Source: Sphingomonadales bacterium
GTDB taxonomy: Bacteria; Pseudomonadota; Alphaproteobacteria; SMXS01
Reading direction: 5' to 3'
Assembly (NCBI GenBank): GCA_022844405.1
Contig: JALHLV010000022.1
Coordinates: forward strand, 1 to 58,063
Length of the DNA stretch: 58,063 bases
Below the pieces are notes generated by a model. It was not told where the DNA came from. It made no database searches and was given only the letters and a program-made list of their open reading frames with translations. The stretch's first letter is position 1; each line of letters begins with the position of its first letter. The position numbers were made by a program, and so were the translations under genes. Below are positions 34,089 to 45,109 of this stretch, one piece after another.

Positions 34089-37000
34089 CGGAAGTTTCGG
34101 CTCCTCAGCCGGATCGCTTCAAGGGAGAGGTCGGGAATGTAGATGTCGCGCGGCTTTGCCGACTGCTGTGTCTTCGAGCGACTGTCTGTTCCGGACCCGC
34201 CCGTGTGGCCTTCATCCCCACGGCCATGGGGGAGTGGGAAGGCGACGTCGCGGTCGCCGATTCCGGCAAGCTCACCAGATAGATCATAGAGATGCCGGGC
34301 GACCAGATGGACCACGTCGCCTTCGCGCTGAATGCGGCCGTCGACGCGCAGCATGCGGCTGCCAAGGACGACGCGGCGGTTCTGCTCGAAGATCTTCGGC
34401 CAGATGACGAGGTTGGCGACGCCCGTTTCGTCCTCGATCGTGATGAACATCACGCCCTTCGCGGAGCCGGGCATTTGCCGCACCAGGATCAAGCCTGCCG
34501 TGCGCACCCAGCGGCCGTTGCTGAGGTCGCCAGCCTCGCGGCATGTCACGATCTTCTGCTTCGTCAGATCTTCGCGCAGGAATGCCACCGGATGCTGCCG
34601 GAGCGTGAGGCCGACATGCCCATAGTCTTCCACCACTTCGCCGCCGGCCGTCATTGGCTTGAGGGCTACACTGGGCTCGCTAGCTTCCGGTTGGAAGCCT
34701 GCCTCGCGCTTGTCGGCTGCCGCGAACAAGGGAAGGGGATCGTCACGCAGCGGTTTGATTGCCCAGAGTGCTTCGCGCCGGGCAAGGCCGAGGCTGTCGC
34801 GGAAGGCGTCTGCCTGCGCCAGACGGACCAGGCTTCCAGTCGGGGCCGATGCGCGTCGCCATAGATCGTCCACGCTGGCGTAGGGTTCCTCGCCGCGCGC
34901 CGCGACAATGCGAGCCGCATCGAGATTGGCGAGGCCACGCGCCTGACGCATGCCCAGGCGGACGGCGAGTGCGCCATCACTGGCAGGTTCGAGCGTGCAG
35001 TCCCAGTGCGAGGCGTTGACGCAGATGGGACGCACCTCGACGCCATGCTCACGCGCATCACGCACGATCTGCGCAGGTGCGTAGAACCCCATGGGTTGCG
35101 CATTGAGCAGTGCGGCGCAGAAGACTTCAGGATGATGGCACTTCATCCAGGACGAGGCGTAGGCGATGAGCGCGAAGGACGCGGCGTGGCTTTCGGGGAA
35201 GCCGTACGAGCCGAACCCCTCCAGCTGGCTGAAGGTCCGCTCGGCGAACGCCTGCGTGTAGCCGCGCTCGACCATTCCGTCGACCAGCTTGTCTTTGAAG
35301 TGGCTGACGCCGCCGGTGAACTTGAAAGTCGCCATTGAGCGCCGGAGCTGGTCGGCCTCGCTGGCCGTGAAGCCCGCGCACTCGATTGCGACGCGCATCG
35401 CCTGTTCCTGAAAGAGCGGAACGCCGAGCGTCTTGCCGAGGACGCGCTCCAACTCGGGCGTTGGATAGATGACAGGTTCCCTGCCTTCACGCCGACGCAG
35501 GTAAGGATGGACCATGTCACCCTGGATCGGACCCGGCCGGACGATGGCGACCTCAATCACAAGGTCATAAAAGGTACGCGGTTTGAGGCGCGGCAGCATC
35601 GCCATCTGCGCCCGGCTTTCGATCTGGAACACCCCCAGCGTATCCGCCTTCCGGATCATGGCGTAGGTGCGCGGGTCTTCAGCCGGAATGGTTGAGAGGT
35701 CGAGGTCGATCCCCTTGTGCTCCTTCAGGAGATCGAACGAACGCTTCATGGCTGTCAGCATGCCGAGCGCGAGCACATCGACCTTCATGAACTTCAGGGC
35801 GTCGACGTCGTCCTTGTCCCACTCGATCACCTGTCGGTCCTTCATGGCGGCGGGCTCGATGGGAACGAGTTCGTCGAGGCGGTCCTGCGTGAGAACGAAC
35901 CCGCCTGGATGCTGGGAGAGATGGCGCGGTGTACCGATGAGCTGACGGGCGAGCACGAGCGCGAGGCGAAGGCGGCGGTCCTTGAGATTGAGGTTCAGGC
36001 CTGCGGCATGCTTTTCCTCGACGCCGCCATCGCTCCAGGCCCAGATCTGGCTGGAGAGGCCGGCGATCATGTCCTCGGGCAAGCCCAGCGCCTTGCCGAC
36101 GTCCCGCAAGGCGCCGCGCGCACGGTAACGGATGACAGTTGAGCAGAGGGCAGAGCGGTCCCGGCCGTAGGTGTTGTAAACCCACTGCATCACGATCTCG
36201 CGCCGCTCATGCTCGAAATCGACGTCGATGTCTGGAGGCTCCTTCCGCTCCTGGCTTACGAAGCGCTCGAACAACAGGTCGTTGCGGTCGGGGTCGATCG
36301 ACGTGATGCCGAGGACGAAGCACACAGCGGAGTTGGCGGCCGAGCCGCGGCCCTGGCAGAGGATGTCGCGGCTGCGCGCGAACCGGACGATCGAGTTCAC
36401 GGTGAGAAAGTAGGGCGCGTAGCCGAGGCTCTCGATCAGGGTGAGTTCGTGGTTCAGCGTCGCTCGGACCTTGTCGGGGAGCCCATCGGGATAGCGTTGC
36501 GTCGCGCCTTCCCACGTCAGCTGCTCCAGTGTCTGCTGGGGCGTCATTCCGGGTTCGCTGACTTCGTCGGGATACTGATAGGCGAGCTCGTTGAGGGAGA
36601 AACGGCAGGCGTCGGCAATCTTGGCCGAACGCGCCAGCGCCTCCGCGTAGCGGGGAAACAGCCTGTGCATTTCAACAGGCGGCTTGAGATGACGATCCGC
36701 ATAACGCTCACGCTTGAACCCCAGCTGGTCGATTGTGCATTTTTCGCGGACGCAGGTCATGACGTCCTGCAGGAGCCGGCGATCGGGCGAATGATAGAGG
36801 ACGTCGTTGGTGACGACCGTTGGAACCCTCGCGGTGATGGCGAGCGCCTGCAGGTCATGCAGGCGAAGCTGATCGCGCGGACGCCGGCGCAGGGTCAGGG
36901 CGAGATGAGCGCGGTCGCCGAAGATGTCGCGCATGCGCCGAAGGTTCTTGGCGCACGTGTCATCCGGTGCGTCGGGCACGAGGATCGCAATCAGGCCTTC

Positions 37001-37345
37001 TGCGTAATCGGGGAGATCACCCCAGTTCAGAACGCACTTCGCCTTGCCCCCGCGGCCTTTGCCCAATGACAGCAACCGGCATAGGCGGGCGTAGGCGGCG
37101 CGGTTGGTTGGGTAGACAAGAACTGATGCGCCATCGTCCAGATCGAGGCGGCATCCAACGATCAAGCGAACGCCCGTGACCCTGGCAGCTTCGTACGCGC
37201 GTACGATGCCTGACAGCGTGTTGCGATCGGTGATTGCCAGCGTGTCGTGGCCAAGGATCTTTGCCGCGGCGAACAACTCCTCAGCCGAACTGGCCCCGCG
37301 GAGAAATGAGAAGTGCGATGTGCATTGGAGTTCGACGTATTTCAT
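34085..37345 (-). CDS. dnaE2: Error-prone DNA polymerase DnaE2 (ImuC)
   Basis: C-family polymerase alpha paralogue of 1086 aa used for SOS mutagenesis. The N-terminal PHP domain ([30 protein letters not shown]), polymerase core ([59 protein letters not shown]) and C-terminal OB domain ([20 protein letters not shown]) are complete. A Gly/Ser-rich insert precedes the end [15 protein letters not shown]. The start overlaps the imuB stop by four bases (ATGA). It extends DNA past lesions together with ImuA/ImuB and the beta clamp. Confidence 0.97.
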   Translation of the reverse strand: MKYVELQCTSHFSFLRGASSAEELFAAAKILGHDTLAITDRNTLSGIVRAYEAARVTGVRLIVGCRLDLDDGASVLVYPTNRAAYARLCRLLSLGKGRGGKAKCVLNWGDLPDYAEGLIAILVPDAPDDTCAKNLRRMRDIFGDRAHLALTLRRRPRDQLRLHDLQALAITARVPTVVTNDVLYHSPDRRLLQDVMTCVREKCTIDQLGFKRERYADRHLKPPVEMHRLFPRYAEALARSAKIADACRFSLNELAYQYPDEVSEPGMTPQQTLEQLTWEGATQRYPDGLPDKVRATLNHELTLIESLGYAPYFLTVNSIVRFARSRDILCQGRGSAANSAVCFVLGITSIDPDRNDLLFERFVSQERKEPPDIDVDFEHERREIVMQWVYNTYGRDRSALCSTVIRYRARGALRDVGKALGLPEDMIAGLSSQIWAWSDGGVEEKHAAGLNLNLKDRRLRLALVLARQLIGTPRHLSQHPGGFVLTQDRLDELVPIEPAAMKDRQVIEWDKDDVDALKFMKVDVLALGMLTAMKRSFDLLKEHKGIDLDLSTIPAEDPRTYAMIRKADTLGVFQIESRAQMAMLPRLKPRTFYDLVIEVAIVRPGPIQGDMVHPYLRRREGREPVIYPTPELERVLGKTLGVPLFQEQAMRVAIECAGFTASEADQLRRSMATFKFTGGVSHFKDKLVDGMVERGYTQAFAERTFSQLEGFGSYGFPESHAASFALIAYASSWMKCHHPEVFCAALLNAQPMGFYAPAQIVRDAREHGVEVRPICVNASHWDCTLEPASDGALAVRLGMRQARGLANLDAARIVAARGEEPYASVDDLWRRASAPTGSLVRLAQADAFRDSLGLARREALWAIKPLRDDPLPLFAAADKREAGFQPEASEPSVALKPMTAGGEVVEDYGHVGLTLRQHPVAFLREDLTKQKIVTCREAGDLSNGRWVRTAGLILVRQMPGSAKGVMFITIEDETGVANLVIWPKIFEQNRRVVLGSRMLRVDGRIQREGDVVHLVARHLYDLSGELAGIGDRDVAFPLPHGRGDEGHTGGSGTDSRSKTQQSAKPRDIYIPDLSLEAIRLRSRNFR

Positions 37346-38862
37346 CCGAACAGCCCGTGCAGATACCAGCGCTGGTCCCCGGTCCTTGGATCTTCGCCAT
37401 CGCCTGCGCGGAAAAGCCAGAAGCGCTCGCCGGCCTCGTCTTCGACGAGGAAATAGTCCCGTACTGATCGCAGCTCATGCCTGCTCCGGATCCATTCGCC
37501 GAAGATGCGCTCGGGCCCATCAGCGCGTTTGATCTTGCGGCGTTGGCCGCGCCACGTGAACTGGATTGGTGGATGATCGGGGAGAAGCGCGACAGTTTCG
37601 ACACGCTCTGGGTAGGGAAGAAGGCGGGACGGCCGCGGCCAGTCGATCTGCCAGCGGAGCTGCGTCGGCTCCGCCAGTGGCGGGATCCGCGTCACGGAGC
37701 GTTCGGGTATATCGCTCTCGACAGCGGCGAGCCGATACAGGCGGTCTTCGCCAACGCGGTTAGTCAGCGTGTCGATCAACTCGCCGATGTCCCGAACCGG
37801 TGTCTCGCCAAGAGCAGAGCCCGGGCGCCAGGGCAGGTCGTCCATGCGGGAGGCGACAAGCGTCATCCGCTCGACGCCGGGTCCGGGATCGATCGTCTCG
37901 ATGCGGTCGGTGAGGAGGCGAGAAATCCTGCGGGCTTCGCGCGTCGGTCGGGCGAGGCCAGCGCGAATAGACTCAATGCGGCTGTCGATCCGGAAGAACA
38001 GGAGATCGAGTTGCGAGGCTCCGGAGATCTTGTCCTCGAGCAGGGCTGCGAGTTCGCCTGCAAGTTTCTCGGTGTAACGGTGCAATGTCTCGGGTGCTGA
38101 GATCGGTTCGGGAAAACCACGCGTGACGCGCGGCAGTTCGGGCGGTTCCAGCGGAATGAAGGGTTCGCTCAGGCGGCCATAGGCCTGGTCGATGCGCTGC
38201 AGCAGACTTTGCCCGAATCTCAGCGTCAAAGGCGCGCGCGGTGTGGCGTTGAGTTCGCCAATGCTGGCGAAGCCCAGCGTTCGGAGATGCTGCACAATCT
38301 CCTGCGGCAGGCGAAGCGCGGCGACCGGCAGGGCAGCGAGCGCATCCGCTGTTTCCGATGCTTCGACGACGTTGAGGCGCGGCGCGGTGAAACGAGCAAC
38401 AGCATGCGCGGCGCCCCAGGTCGCCGCGCATGCCGCACGCATCGCGATGCTGGAAGACCTCAGCTTTTGTGAGAGGTCGTCCAGCATCGCGGCTTCGCCG
38501 CCGAACAGATGCGAAACGCCTGTCGCCTCGAACACCAGACCGTCGGGAGGGTCGATAGCAACGTGCGGTGAGTAGCGGCGTACGGCCCAGAGGCCGAGGC
38601 GTTCGAGTGCGGCTACGTCTTCTGCTGGATCGGCAAGCTGCGTCTCGAGGCCAGAGACGAGCGCTTGCGCCTGCGTTGCAGGCATGCCGACGCGAATGCC
38701 TGTCTTTCGTGCGGCCATGTTAGCCGCGTGAATCACCTTCGAGCGTCCGTCAGATCCGATGAGAACCAGCGGTCGATCACGAGGCGGCGCGGTATCGGGT
38801 CTCGCCCTGTAGTAGCGATCCGTCGGCCACGTCGGCAGGAAGAGCGAGACGACCCGTTTCAT
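37342..38862 (-). CDS. imuB: ImuB, Y-family polymerase homologue of the mutasome
   Basis: 506 aa from ATG 38862, chosen because GGAGG lies six bases upstream and [19 protein letters not shown] is the typical N-terminus. The Y-family fold lacks the usual acidic catalytic residues of DinB, as is known for ImuB, which acts as a scaffold binding the clamp, ImuA and DnaE2. Recognisable parts are [10 protein letters not shown], the little-finger region and the C-terminal block [20 protein letters not shown]. The first 86 bases overlap the imuA 3' end; the stop overlaps the dnaE2 start. Confidence 0.95.
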   Translation of the reverse strand: MKRVVSLFLPTWPTDRYYRARPDTAPPRDRPLVLIGSDGRSKVIHAANMAARKTGIRVGMPATQAQALVSGLETQLADPAEDVAALERLGLWAVRRYSPHVAIDPPDGLVFEATGVSHLFGGEAAMLDDLSQKLRSSSIAMRAACAATWGAAHAVARFTAPRLNVVEASETADALAALPVAALRLPQEIVQHLRTLGFASIGELNATPRAPLTLRFGQSLLQRIDQAYGRLSEPFIPLEPPELPRVTRGFPEPISAPETLHRYTEKLAGELAALLEDKISGASQLDLLFFRIDSRIESIRAGLARPTREARRISRLLTDRIETIDPGPGVERMTLVASRMDDLPWRPGSALGETPVRDIGELIDTLTNRVGEDRLYRLAAVESDIPERSVTRIPPLAEPTQLRWQIDWPRPSRLLPYPERVETVALLPDHPPIQFTWRGQRRKIKRADGPERIFGEWIRSRHELRSVRDYFLVEDEAGERFWLFRAGDGEDPRTGDQRWYLHGLFG

Positions 38863-39529
38863 CACACGCCTCCACGATGAAGTCCGCACATTGACCGGCC
38901 TGGGATCGGATCAGTTCGACCAGCCAGCGGGGTCGACCGACGCCAGGAACAGGGAGTGGCGACGAGGGAAGGGCAGTGACACGCCATCGCGTTGTCGCTG
39001 CGGTTGGCTGTCCGAAGTCGAATGTGTCGCGATCGCGCTTCCAGCGGCGGAGTACTAACGCAAGCGTGCCGGATATCTCCGCGGCAAGCTTGAGGCGGCG
39101 TGAGGCTGTCATTGAGAGCTTGGCGATCTCGCCGACAACCGTCCCGAGGCCGCCATGGCGAAGGCCTTCCTCGCAGCAGGCAAGGAGAGAGGCTTCATCG
39201 CCAGCTTCGACGATGATGATGCGATCCGGGTCGAGACCGGCCTGGGCGAGTGCTGGCGCAAACAGATCCGGGCGGGTCATGCACCACAGGATTTGTCCGC
39301 GCGTGCGCGCCGCGATGCCGGCGGCGAAGAGAATGGCGGCCGCTCCGTGCAGGGCGCCGGAAGCGCCGCCAGCAATCTCATGCAGCGAGGCGAGCTCGAG
39401 ACCTTTGCGGGGAAGCGCGTGGTCGATCGCCGAAACGCCAAATGGGAGCGTCGCCGCATCGGCGCGCGCAGGCGTTCCGACGCGGGCGATGTCGTCTCGA
39501 AGCTTGCGCAACAGCGCTTCGTTTCGCAC
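38777..39529 (-). CDS. imuA: ImuA, RecA-like mutasome protein
   Basis: 250 aa from a GTG start at 39529 with GGAGG six bases upstream; an ATG at 39542 is out of frame. Contains the ImuA pattern LPFGVSAIDHALPRKGLELASLHEI and FAAGIAARTRGQILWCMTRPDLFAP, i.e. a degenerate RecA fold. It leads the imuA-imuB-dnaE2 operon and has an SOS box directly upstream. ImuA and ImuB activate DnaE2-dependent mutagenesis. Confidence 0.94.
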   Translation of the reverse strand: MRNEALLRKLRDDIARVGTPARADAATLPFGVSAIDHALPRKGLELASLHEIAGGASGALHGAAAILFAAGIAARTRGQILWCMTRPDLFAPALAQAGLDPDRIIIVEAGDEASLLACCEEGLRHGGLGTVVGEIAKLSMTASRRLKLAAEISGTLALVLRRWKRDRDTFDFGQPTAATTRWRVTALPSSPLPVPGVGRPRWLVELIRSQAGQCADFIVEACDETGRLALPADVADGSLLQGETRYRAAS

Positions 39530-39544
39530 GGCGGCCTCCCATGA

Positions 39545-39559
39545 GTTCCTGATTTGTTC
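39545..39559. promoter_or_regulatory. SOS box (GTTC-N7-GTTC) of the imuA operon
   Basis: GTTC-CTGATTT-GTTC is an exact match to the alphaproteobacterial LexA direct-repeat site. It is 15 bases upstream of the imuA start codon, so LexA would block the promoter until DNA damage. Confidence 0.88.
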
Positions 39560-39742
39560 TATTGGCCCAGAAGAGTCAAATCCGGGCGAATGAGCCTTCC
39601 TCTACGCGTGGAAGCTCTCAGAGTCAGACGTATATTCGAAAAATGTACGACGCGCATTCTTGACGCGACGGCTCTCCAGACACAATTCTTGCCTCGCCAA
39701 GCAATAATGTTGGTGATTCTGGCGCAGGATTTTTCGAAACTC

Positions 39743-40006
39743 ATGGATACGGGCACGAGCGGCGCGAACAAGTCAGCGTCGAGAGATTCGAAAAAGCGAG
39801 ATAAATTCAAAGATTTGGCTGAGAAGCGTACAAACAAGGCCCTTGAAACGATCCGGCTGATCGGCAACCTCTCCAACCGGCAGTCCTACGCATACGAAGA
39901 GGCCGAGGTGAAAAAGATCGTCAAGGCGCTCAAAGACGCGGTCTCCGAAGTAGAGGCCCGGTTCAACCCGCCGTCTGGCCGCCCCGGCGGCGAATTCAGA
40001 CTTTAG
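39743..40006 (+). CDS. Small charged protein, first gene of the GHKL ATPase/nuclease operon
   Basis: 87 aa from ATG 39743; an ATG at 39707 is also in frame, and neither has a strong ribosome site. Highly charged and helical: KKRDKFKDLAEKRTNKALET, IRLIGNLSNR, then VKKIVKALKDAVSEVEARF, ending in a Gly/Pro-rich tail. No family was recognised. It ends 17 bases before the GHKL ATPase gene, which has its own ribosome site GGTGGGGGG, so it probably encodes an accessory or inhibitory partner of that system. Confidence 0.6.
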   Translation: MDTGTSGANKSASRDSKKRDKFKDLAEKRTNKALETIRLIGNLSNRQSYAYEEAEVKKIVKALKDAVSEVEARFNPPSGRPGGEFRL

Positions 40007-40023
40007 ACGGGTGGGGGGACAAC

Positions 40024-41865
40024 ATGAGCGACGCCAAGAAGATCACGCCAATCCGTATTGCCAACATCGACTTCACGGTCGCTCGACAGATCGAGCAATG
40101 CCCAAAGACGATGATGCTCCGAGAACTTGTGATGAATGCGGCCGAGGCGGCGAGCCGCGCGCTGGAGGGCCGCCGGGTCGTCGAGATAAAGGGCAAGAAC
40201 ATCCCTGAATGCGGAGGCGCCCGAAAGCTTGCGATATGGAACACGGGCCCAGGCATGACCAGCGAGGAGCTGGATCACATCTGCGATCTCGCGGCCTCAC
40301 TCGGGAAGGACATGGCGCTCGACGGCAACTTCGGCATGGGCGCCAAGGTCGCATCGCTGCCCTCCAACACGCTCGGGATGAGATACCGCTCATGCCGCGA
40401 TGGCACCGTGAGCCAGGTCATCCTCGGTCAGCGAGATGACGTGTATGGCAAGATCCTCGTGTCTCTCGACGACGGCACGATGCATGAGGTCGTCGATGTC
40501 ACGGACCAGGTCGCCTCGGAAGGCGAACGCGCCCTGGACGAGGATTGGACCGAGGTTGTCCTCTTCGGTCGCCGACCTGAGCAGGATACCGTCGCTGATC
40601 CATATGACTCAAACCCCGTGCAGGAGCGGCAGTGGATCACCACCTACCTGTATCATCGATTCTATCACCTTCCGGACGGGGTCGAAATGATGATGGAAGA
40701 GGGCACGCATCCGCGGGACGGCCGTCGTCCCTTCAAGACGATCCCTCAGCGTGCAGACGCGTTTGGTCAAGTCGAGACGATGGATGCGGGCAATGGCATC
40801 TTGATCCACTATCTCTACGACCCCCCCTATCAGACGGCCGGCGGGCACAACAAATCGATCTCCGGTTCGCTCACGTCCTCTGTCAGCACCTGCGCTGTGG
40901 TTTTCCGCGGCGAGATGTACGATGTCCGTAAAAGCAAGAAGTGGGCGTCCGATGCGCCCATGTTCGGCATCCCGTTCGGGGCGAAACACATCTCCATCCA
41001 TATCGAGCTGCCTGACGACTTCGGGGTGCGCCTCGAACCCTATCGCCGCTTTCTGCAGCTGGTCGAAGGTGACCAGCGACAGGTCACCGTTGAAGATTTC
41101 AGCGAGATGGCGTTTGCGAACAGACCTGAATGGCTGATCGAGATCATCAACTCGCTGGCACCCAAAGCCTCGACGTCGACACAGGATCTCAAGAAACAGC
41201 TGCAGGACCTCCTCAATGAGCTGCGCGTGCGCACGCCGAGTCCCAGGGCCGAGCGCGAAGGCGACATTGTTGTGGAAGCCGGCGGCGCACGCGGCGCGGT
41301 GGCGTCTCGCGCGAACGGCGGATCTGGTGGAGATGGCCGAGCGCCTGACAAGCCAACTGAGCTGCTGCAGAACCCGGCAGGCGCCAAGCGGGCCAACATC
41401 GCCCGCAACATGGAACAGGCACCAGACATCATTCTCCTGCGCGATGACGAGCACATTGCCGAGAAGGAAATAGCGGGGAAAGCCGCCCGCTATTTCCGCG
41501 AGGCCAATCAGCTTTTCATCAACATGAAGTACTCTGCCGTCGCGTCCGCGGAGGATCATCTCCTTCGACGTTATGCAGGTCACGACGACCCCGAGCTTTT
41601 GCGCAGCGAGTGTCTTCGCTGGTCAGAGCAGATAATGATGGGGCGTGTCGGCTTCGCCGTTGTCTATGCGCAGGCGAAGCAACTCCTGCGCGAGTGGACG
41701 AGCGACGATGTGAAGAAAGCGCTGGAACCGGAAAGTCTGAGCTTGGCCGCGGACGGCTGGCGCGACGCGATCAGCAGCGCTTATCACAGCATTAGCCGTC
41801 GCCTGGGGACTTCGCAGGCGAAAATGAAGGAAGACCGTGAGGAAGGCGAATCCATCGGTGCCTGA
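40024..41865 (+). CDS. GHKL ATPase (HSP90/MORC-like)
   Basis: 613 aa. The N-terminal GHKL ATPase has the N-box LRELVMNAAEA (Glu34, Asn38), a G1 box IWNTGPGM in which Asn73 replaces the usual adenine-binding Asp, and a G2 box GNFGMGAKVASLPSN (about 101-115). A transducer-like region follows (RQWITTYLYHRFYHLPDG). The C-terminal half is a linker rich in Glu/Ala/Gly, then a helical domain. MORC-like ATPases in bacteria have been predicted in restriction-like systems. The next gene, which overlaps by 29 bases, encodes a nuclease-fold protein, so the two probably form one complex. Confidence 0.82.
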   Translation: MSDAKKITPIRIANIDFTVARQIEQCPKTMMLRELVMNAAEAASRALEGRRVVEIKGKNIPECGGARKLAIWNTGPGMTSEELDHICDLAASLGKDMALDGNFGMGAKVASLPSNTLGMRYRSCRDGTVSQVILGQRDDVYGKILVSLDDGTMHEVVDVTDQVASEGERALDEDWTEVVLFGRRPEQDTVADPYDSNPVQERQWITTYLYHRFYHLPDGVEMMMEEGTHPRDGRRPFKTIPQRADAFGQVETMDAGNGILIHYLYDPPYQTAGGHNKSISGSLTSSVSTCAVVFRGEMYDVRKSKKWASDAPMFGIPFGAKHISIHIELPDDFGVRLEPYRRFLQLVEGDQRQVTVEDFSEMAFANRPEWLIEIINSLAPKASTSTQDLKKQLQDLLNELRVRTPSPRAEREGDIVVEAGGARGAVASRANGGSGGDGRAPDKPTELLQNPAGAKRANIARNMEQAPDIILLRDDEHIAEKEIAGKAARYFREANQLFINMKYSAVASAEDHLLRRYAGHDDPELLRSECLRWSEQIMMGRVGFAVVYAQAKQLLREWTSDDVKKALEPESLSLAADGWRDAISSAYHSISRRLGTSQAKMKEDREEGESIGA

Positions 41866-44800
41866 AAGCGAGAATAGTCCCCCTGGCGAGCCGGCCAAGC
41901 CGACACCTCAATCGCCGTCGCGTGGTCGCCTTTCGCCCTCTGCCTATCTGCGGCAACGACGCCCTGAGCTCTACTCGGACAGCGCGCAGCGCGAGGCGTA
42001 TGTTTTGGACCGCCGCGTGTTCGACCATCATCTCGATACGCTGACCAGTCGGAATGAGACCCACGATTTCGAGCTTTTCAGCCGCAAGCTCTGCGAGCGT
42101 ACGATCTGCCCGAACTTGCGACCGAACTCCGGGCCAGAGGGGGGAGGAGACAGCAAGGTCGATACAGAAACCATTCCTGTCTCCGACGAAGTCGCGTCCA
42201 CGTACTTCGTGGGGCTAGCGAACAGCGGCAAGGAGCGCTGGGCGTTTGCGTTCAGCGCTAAGCGCACTTGGAAGCAGAAGGTGCGCGGCGACGTGGCGGG
42301 CATTGTCGGTACGGGTCGCGGTTACCAACGCATATACTGTGTCACAAGCCGCTATGCGCGCGCCGCCGATCGCGCTGCGCTAGAGAAGGAGCTTAGCGAG
42401 AAGTACGGCGTCCCCGTCACCATTCTCGACCGTTCGTGGATCATCGAGGAGGTCATCGACCAAGGGCGTAAGGATATCGCGTTCAACTATCTACATGTCG
42501 GAGAGCTGACCCAGGGCGCGCGGCTGGGCCCGAACGACTTTTCGCGACAGCAGGTGCTTGAGGACATTGAGAAGGAGATCGACGACCTCGCGAACTTCCA
42601 GGGCGCTGAGATGCAACTGGCCAGTGAAGCTCTCGTGGCGGCAAAGATGTCGCGCAATCTTGAGCGCCCGCGTACCGAGACCGACGGTCGTTTTGCCCGG
42701 GCAATCCGCTTGGCGGATAGGTACGGAACCGCCCGCCAACAAGTGGACGCGCGTTACGAGGCGACCTGGACAGCATTCTGGTACTTTGACGATCTCGATA
42801 TCCCGTTGCTCGATTACGACGAGTTCGAAGCGCGTGCCTCAACGAACGAGACTGCGCACACCCTGGAGCTGGTAGGAAATCTGTTCCAGCTACTGACGAT
42901 CGAGGTTCGCCATGCAATCGTCTCGGCTGATGATGCGAAGCTCGTGGAGCGTGGCGATCGCCTCGTCTCAACCCTTCAAGTAGTCGTCGATGACCGCTCG
43001 CGACCAAATGCTGCGCTGGAGGCGAAAGTCAGTCAGCTAACAGTTCGACTTAACCTCGCACTGATCGCAGAAGACTCAGAGGCGGTGTCTGCGCTCTGGT
43101 CGGCGCTTGAGTCGGTGTTGGATGAAGCTCGGGCCCTCGGAGAGTTCGACGCCCATCGCCTGCTTCGAATGATCGAGGCATTTGGCGAGGCGGCGGGCTC
43201 TGATCCAGGATACACCTCGCTGGTTGAAGCAACATCGACATTTGTGGCTGAGCGCACAAGTGAAGGCGAGGGCGCTCGGGTTCTGCTTCGCCGCGCTCAG
43301 CAGCTGGGTAACGAAGACATCTTCGATGTCATCCGTCTGCTGGGACGCGCGGCCCGCCTCCTGACAAAGAAGGAGTACGCCGGGGAGCTCATCGAGGCGA
43401 TGCAACAGCTAGGCATTGCCTATCGCGCAGCCGGGCTTTTCTGGGCCGCTCGCGCCAGCTTCATGTTTGCCGCTGCCGCGATTCTCATCGAAGCCGAGGC
43501 GGACGGCAGGCTCCAACCTCAAATCATACCCACGCTAAAAACCCTTGCTTGGATTTTACTCCAGCTCCGGCACATGCCGGATTTTATCGAGACGGTGCAG
43601 CTGATGCGCGGAGCGGGCGCCAGTCTCACGCTCAATGCCGAACAACGGCGACATTTTGCAAGGTCCACCCAAGAGCTTGACCTCGCAATGGCGAGCCAGC
43701 TGCTGAACATCACCGACAGCGAGTTGGGCCTTGTGCAGCTTCTCCCTGATTTACTCGATGCCGCTGGTCTCATTCATAGCCGATCGGCCTTGCTGTACCG
43801 ACTCGGCTACGAAACAGAGCTGCGGGCAGAGGGCTCGATACCGGAAACCGAAACTCCTCGACAGGTCCTGGATCTCTACAATCGCGCGGCAAGTCAGCCT
43901 GTCTCTGACGAGATCTGGGGGCCATTGCTTGTGAACGACACCGCGCCGCAGTCCTTTGCGACGAAGGTGCTCGGCGTTGAGATCGCCGTCGAAGTCGAAG
44001 GTACAATGAACTCCATTCTCGTCGCTGAGGCCGTACTGGGCACAATCGAGGCGTATTTTGCCACGACATTGGAATTGCGAATCCACCCTCACGCAGAGTC
44101 GGTCAACATTCAGGTTCGCGAACTTGACGGCGCTGTAGAACCGGTTTTCCAGTTCTCGCTCGACACGATGTCCGGAGACTTGGTCTGGCCAAAAGATGTT
44201 TCGCCGGCACAGTTCGGATTCCAGGAGCGCAGCGTACCAGCGCTGCTAGGAATCGCGGGCGAGATCCTCACGTCTATCAGCATTATCGAAGATGCCGAGG
44301 AGACTATTGCAACACTACGCAACAACGAGGCGGTGGCTGAACGCGTCATGATGATCTCCGTCGCCAGCAACAGCCGGAGTCGGGCATTCGGCGAAACTGT
44401 ACGCCGTTTAGACTATTGGCCCGGTATTACGCCTGAGAGGCATGCGGTGCGCCCCGTCCGACCTCAGATACGACGGACAAGACTGCCGCCGGTTCCCCAT
44501 GAGGACGCTGACAAGGAAGGCGAAGAACCAGCCTCACATCGAGGCACTGTAGTTAGGTCTATCATCAACCCGCACTTGTGGGATCGCGCGGGTTGGCTGG
44601 GCGCGGGCTACATTCAGGGATTAGACGGCATCCCAACCCTGGCGCTGCTATTCACTGATCGAGACGCAGCAGAAAAAATCTTCCAGGCTTGGCGCGAACG
44701 TTTTGGAGCGGTCGATGTCCAGCAGCAGATCTATATTGCTATCGTCACGGGTGTTGATGCCGCAAACCCGGCCGCCTACGACTTCGTCCTGACGTCGGCT

Positions 44801-45076
44801 CCGCCTCGCGATGAAGAGTGGGCTGACGGACCGGTTTCCTTCACAAAGCGCGGCAAGAGGATGGAGCCAGCAACGAATGCGGGCTTGCAGGCCTTCATCT
44901 CGAGCTACAGGCAGAGCGGCCAGTATAGGCTTATGCCAGCCATTCTAACATCGACGGGCCAACCGGAGCTTCTCGAACGCTTTGCGATACAGAAATCTCA
45001 TGTGTCGATAAAATCCGTTGACGAGATCGGCCCTCGCGATTTCGAACAGATCGCCCTCGAGCATGGCAGAGAATGA
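41837..45076 (+). CDS. Large protein with N-terminal restriction-endonuclease-like domain
   Basis: 1079 aa from GTG 41837, with AAGGAAG as ribosome site. Residues about 75-150 fit a PD-(D/E)xK nuclease: HDFELFSRKLCERTI (Glu79), GGGDSKVDTET (Asp105/Asp109) and FAFSAKRTWKQK (SxK, Lys142). The YCVTSRYAR / PVTILDRSWIIEEVID stretch that follows is like other Mrr-type proteins. The remaining ~850 residues are mainly helical repeats, perhaps a sensor, ending in a beta-rich domain. It is coupled to the GHKL ATPase. The convergent nuclease gene begins 33 bases after the stop. Role in DNA restriction is inferred. Confidence 0.75.
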   Translation: MRKANPSVPESENSPPGEPAKPTPQSPSRGRLSPSAYLRQRRPELYSDSAQREAYVLDRRVFDHHLDTLTSRNETHDFELFSRKLCERTICPNLRPNSGPEGGGDSKVDTETIPVSDEVASTYFVGLANSGKERWAFAFSAKRTWKQKVRGDVAGIVGTGRGYQRIYCVTSRYARAADRAALEKELSEKYGVPVTILDRSWIIEEVIDQGRKDIAFNYLHVGELTQGARLGPNDFSRQQVLEDIEKEIDDLANFQGAEMQLASEALVAAKMSRNLERPRTETDGRFARAIRLADRYGTARQQVDARYEATWTAFWYFDDLDIPLLDYDEFEARASTNETAHTLELVGNLFQLLTIEVRHAIVSADDAKLVERGDRLVSTLQVVVDDRSRPNAALEAKVSQLTVRLNLALIAEDSEAVSALWSALESVLDEARALGEFDAHRLLRMIEAFGEAAGSDPGYTSLVEATSTFVAERTSEGEGARVLLRRAQQLGNEDIFDVIRLLGRAARLLTKKEYAGELIEAMQQLGIAYRAAGLFWAARASFMFAAAAILIEAEADGRLQPQIIPTLKTLAWILLQLRHMPDFIETVQLMRGAGASLTLNAEQRRHFARSTQELDLAMASQLLNITDSELGLVQLLPDLLDAAGLIHSRSALLYRLGYETELRAEGSIPETETPRQVLDLYNRAASQPVSDEIWGPLLVNDTAPQSFATKVLGVEIAVEVEGTMNSILVAEAVLGTIEAYFATTLELRIHPHAESVNIQVRELDGAVEPVFQFSLDTMSGDLVWPKDVSPAQFGFQERSVPALLGIAGEILTSISIIEDAEETIATLRNNEAVAERVMMISVASNSRSRAFGETVRRLDYWPGITPERHAVRPVRPQIRRTRLPPVPHEDADKEGEEPASHRGTVVRSIINPHLWDRAGWLGAGYIQGLDGIPTLALLFTDRDAAEKIFQAWRERFGAVDVQQQIYIAIVTGVDAANPAAYDFVLTSAPPRDEEWADGPVSFTKRGKRMEPATNAGLQAFISSYRQSGQYRLMPAILTSTGQPELLERFAIQKSHVSIKSVDEIGPRDFEQIALEHGRE

Positions 45077-45109
45077 ATCAAATCGGGGCGATTGCGATTG
45101 CGAGCCAGG

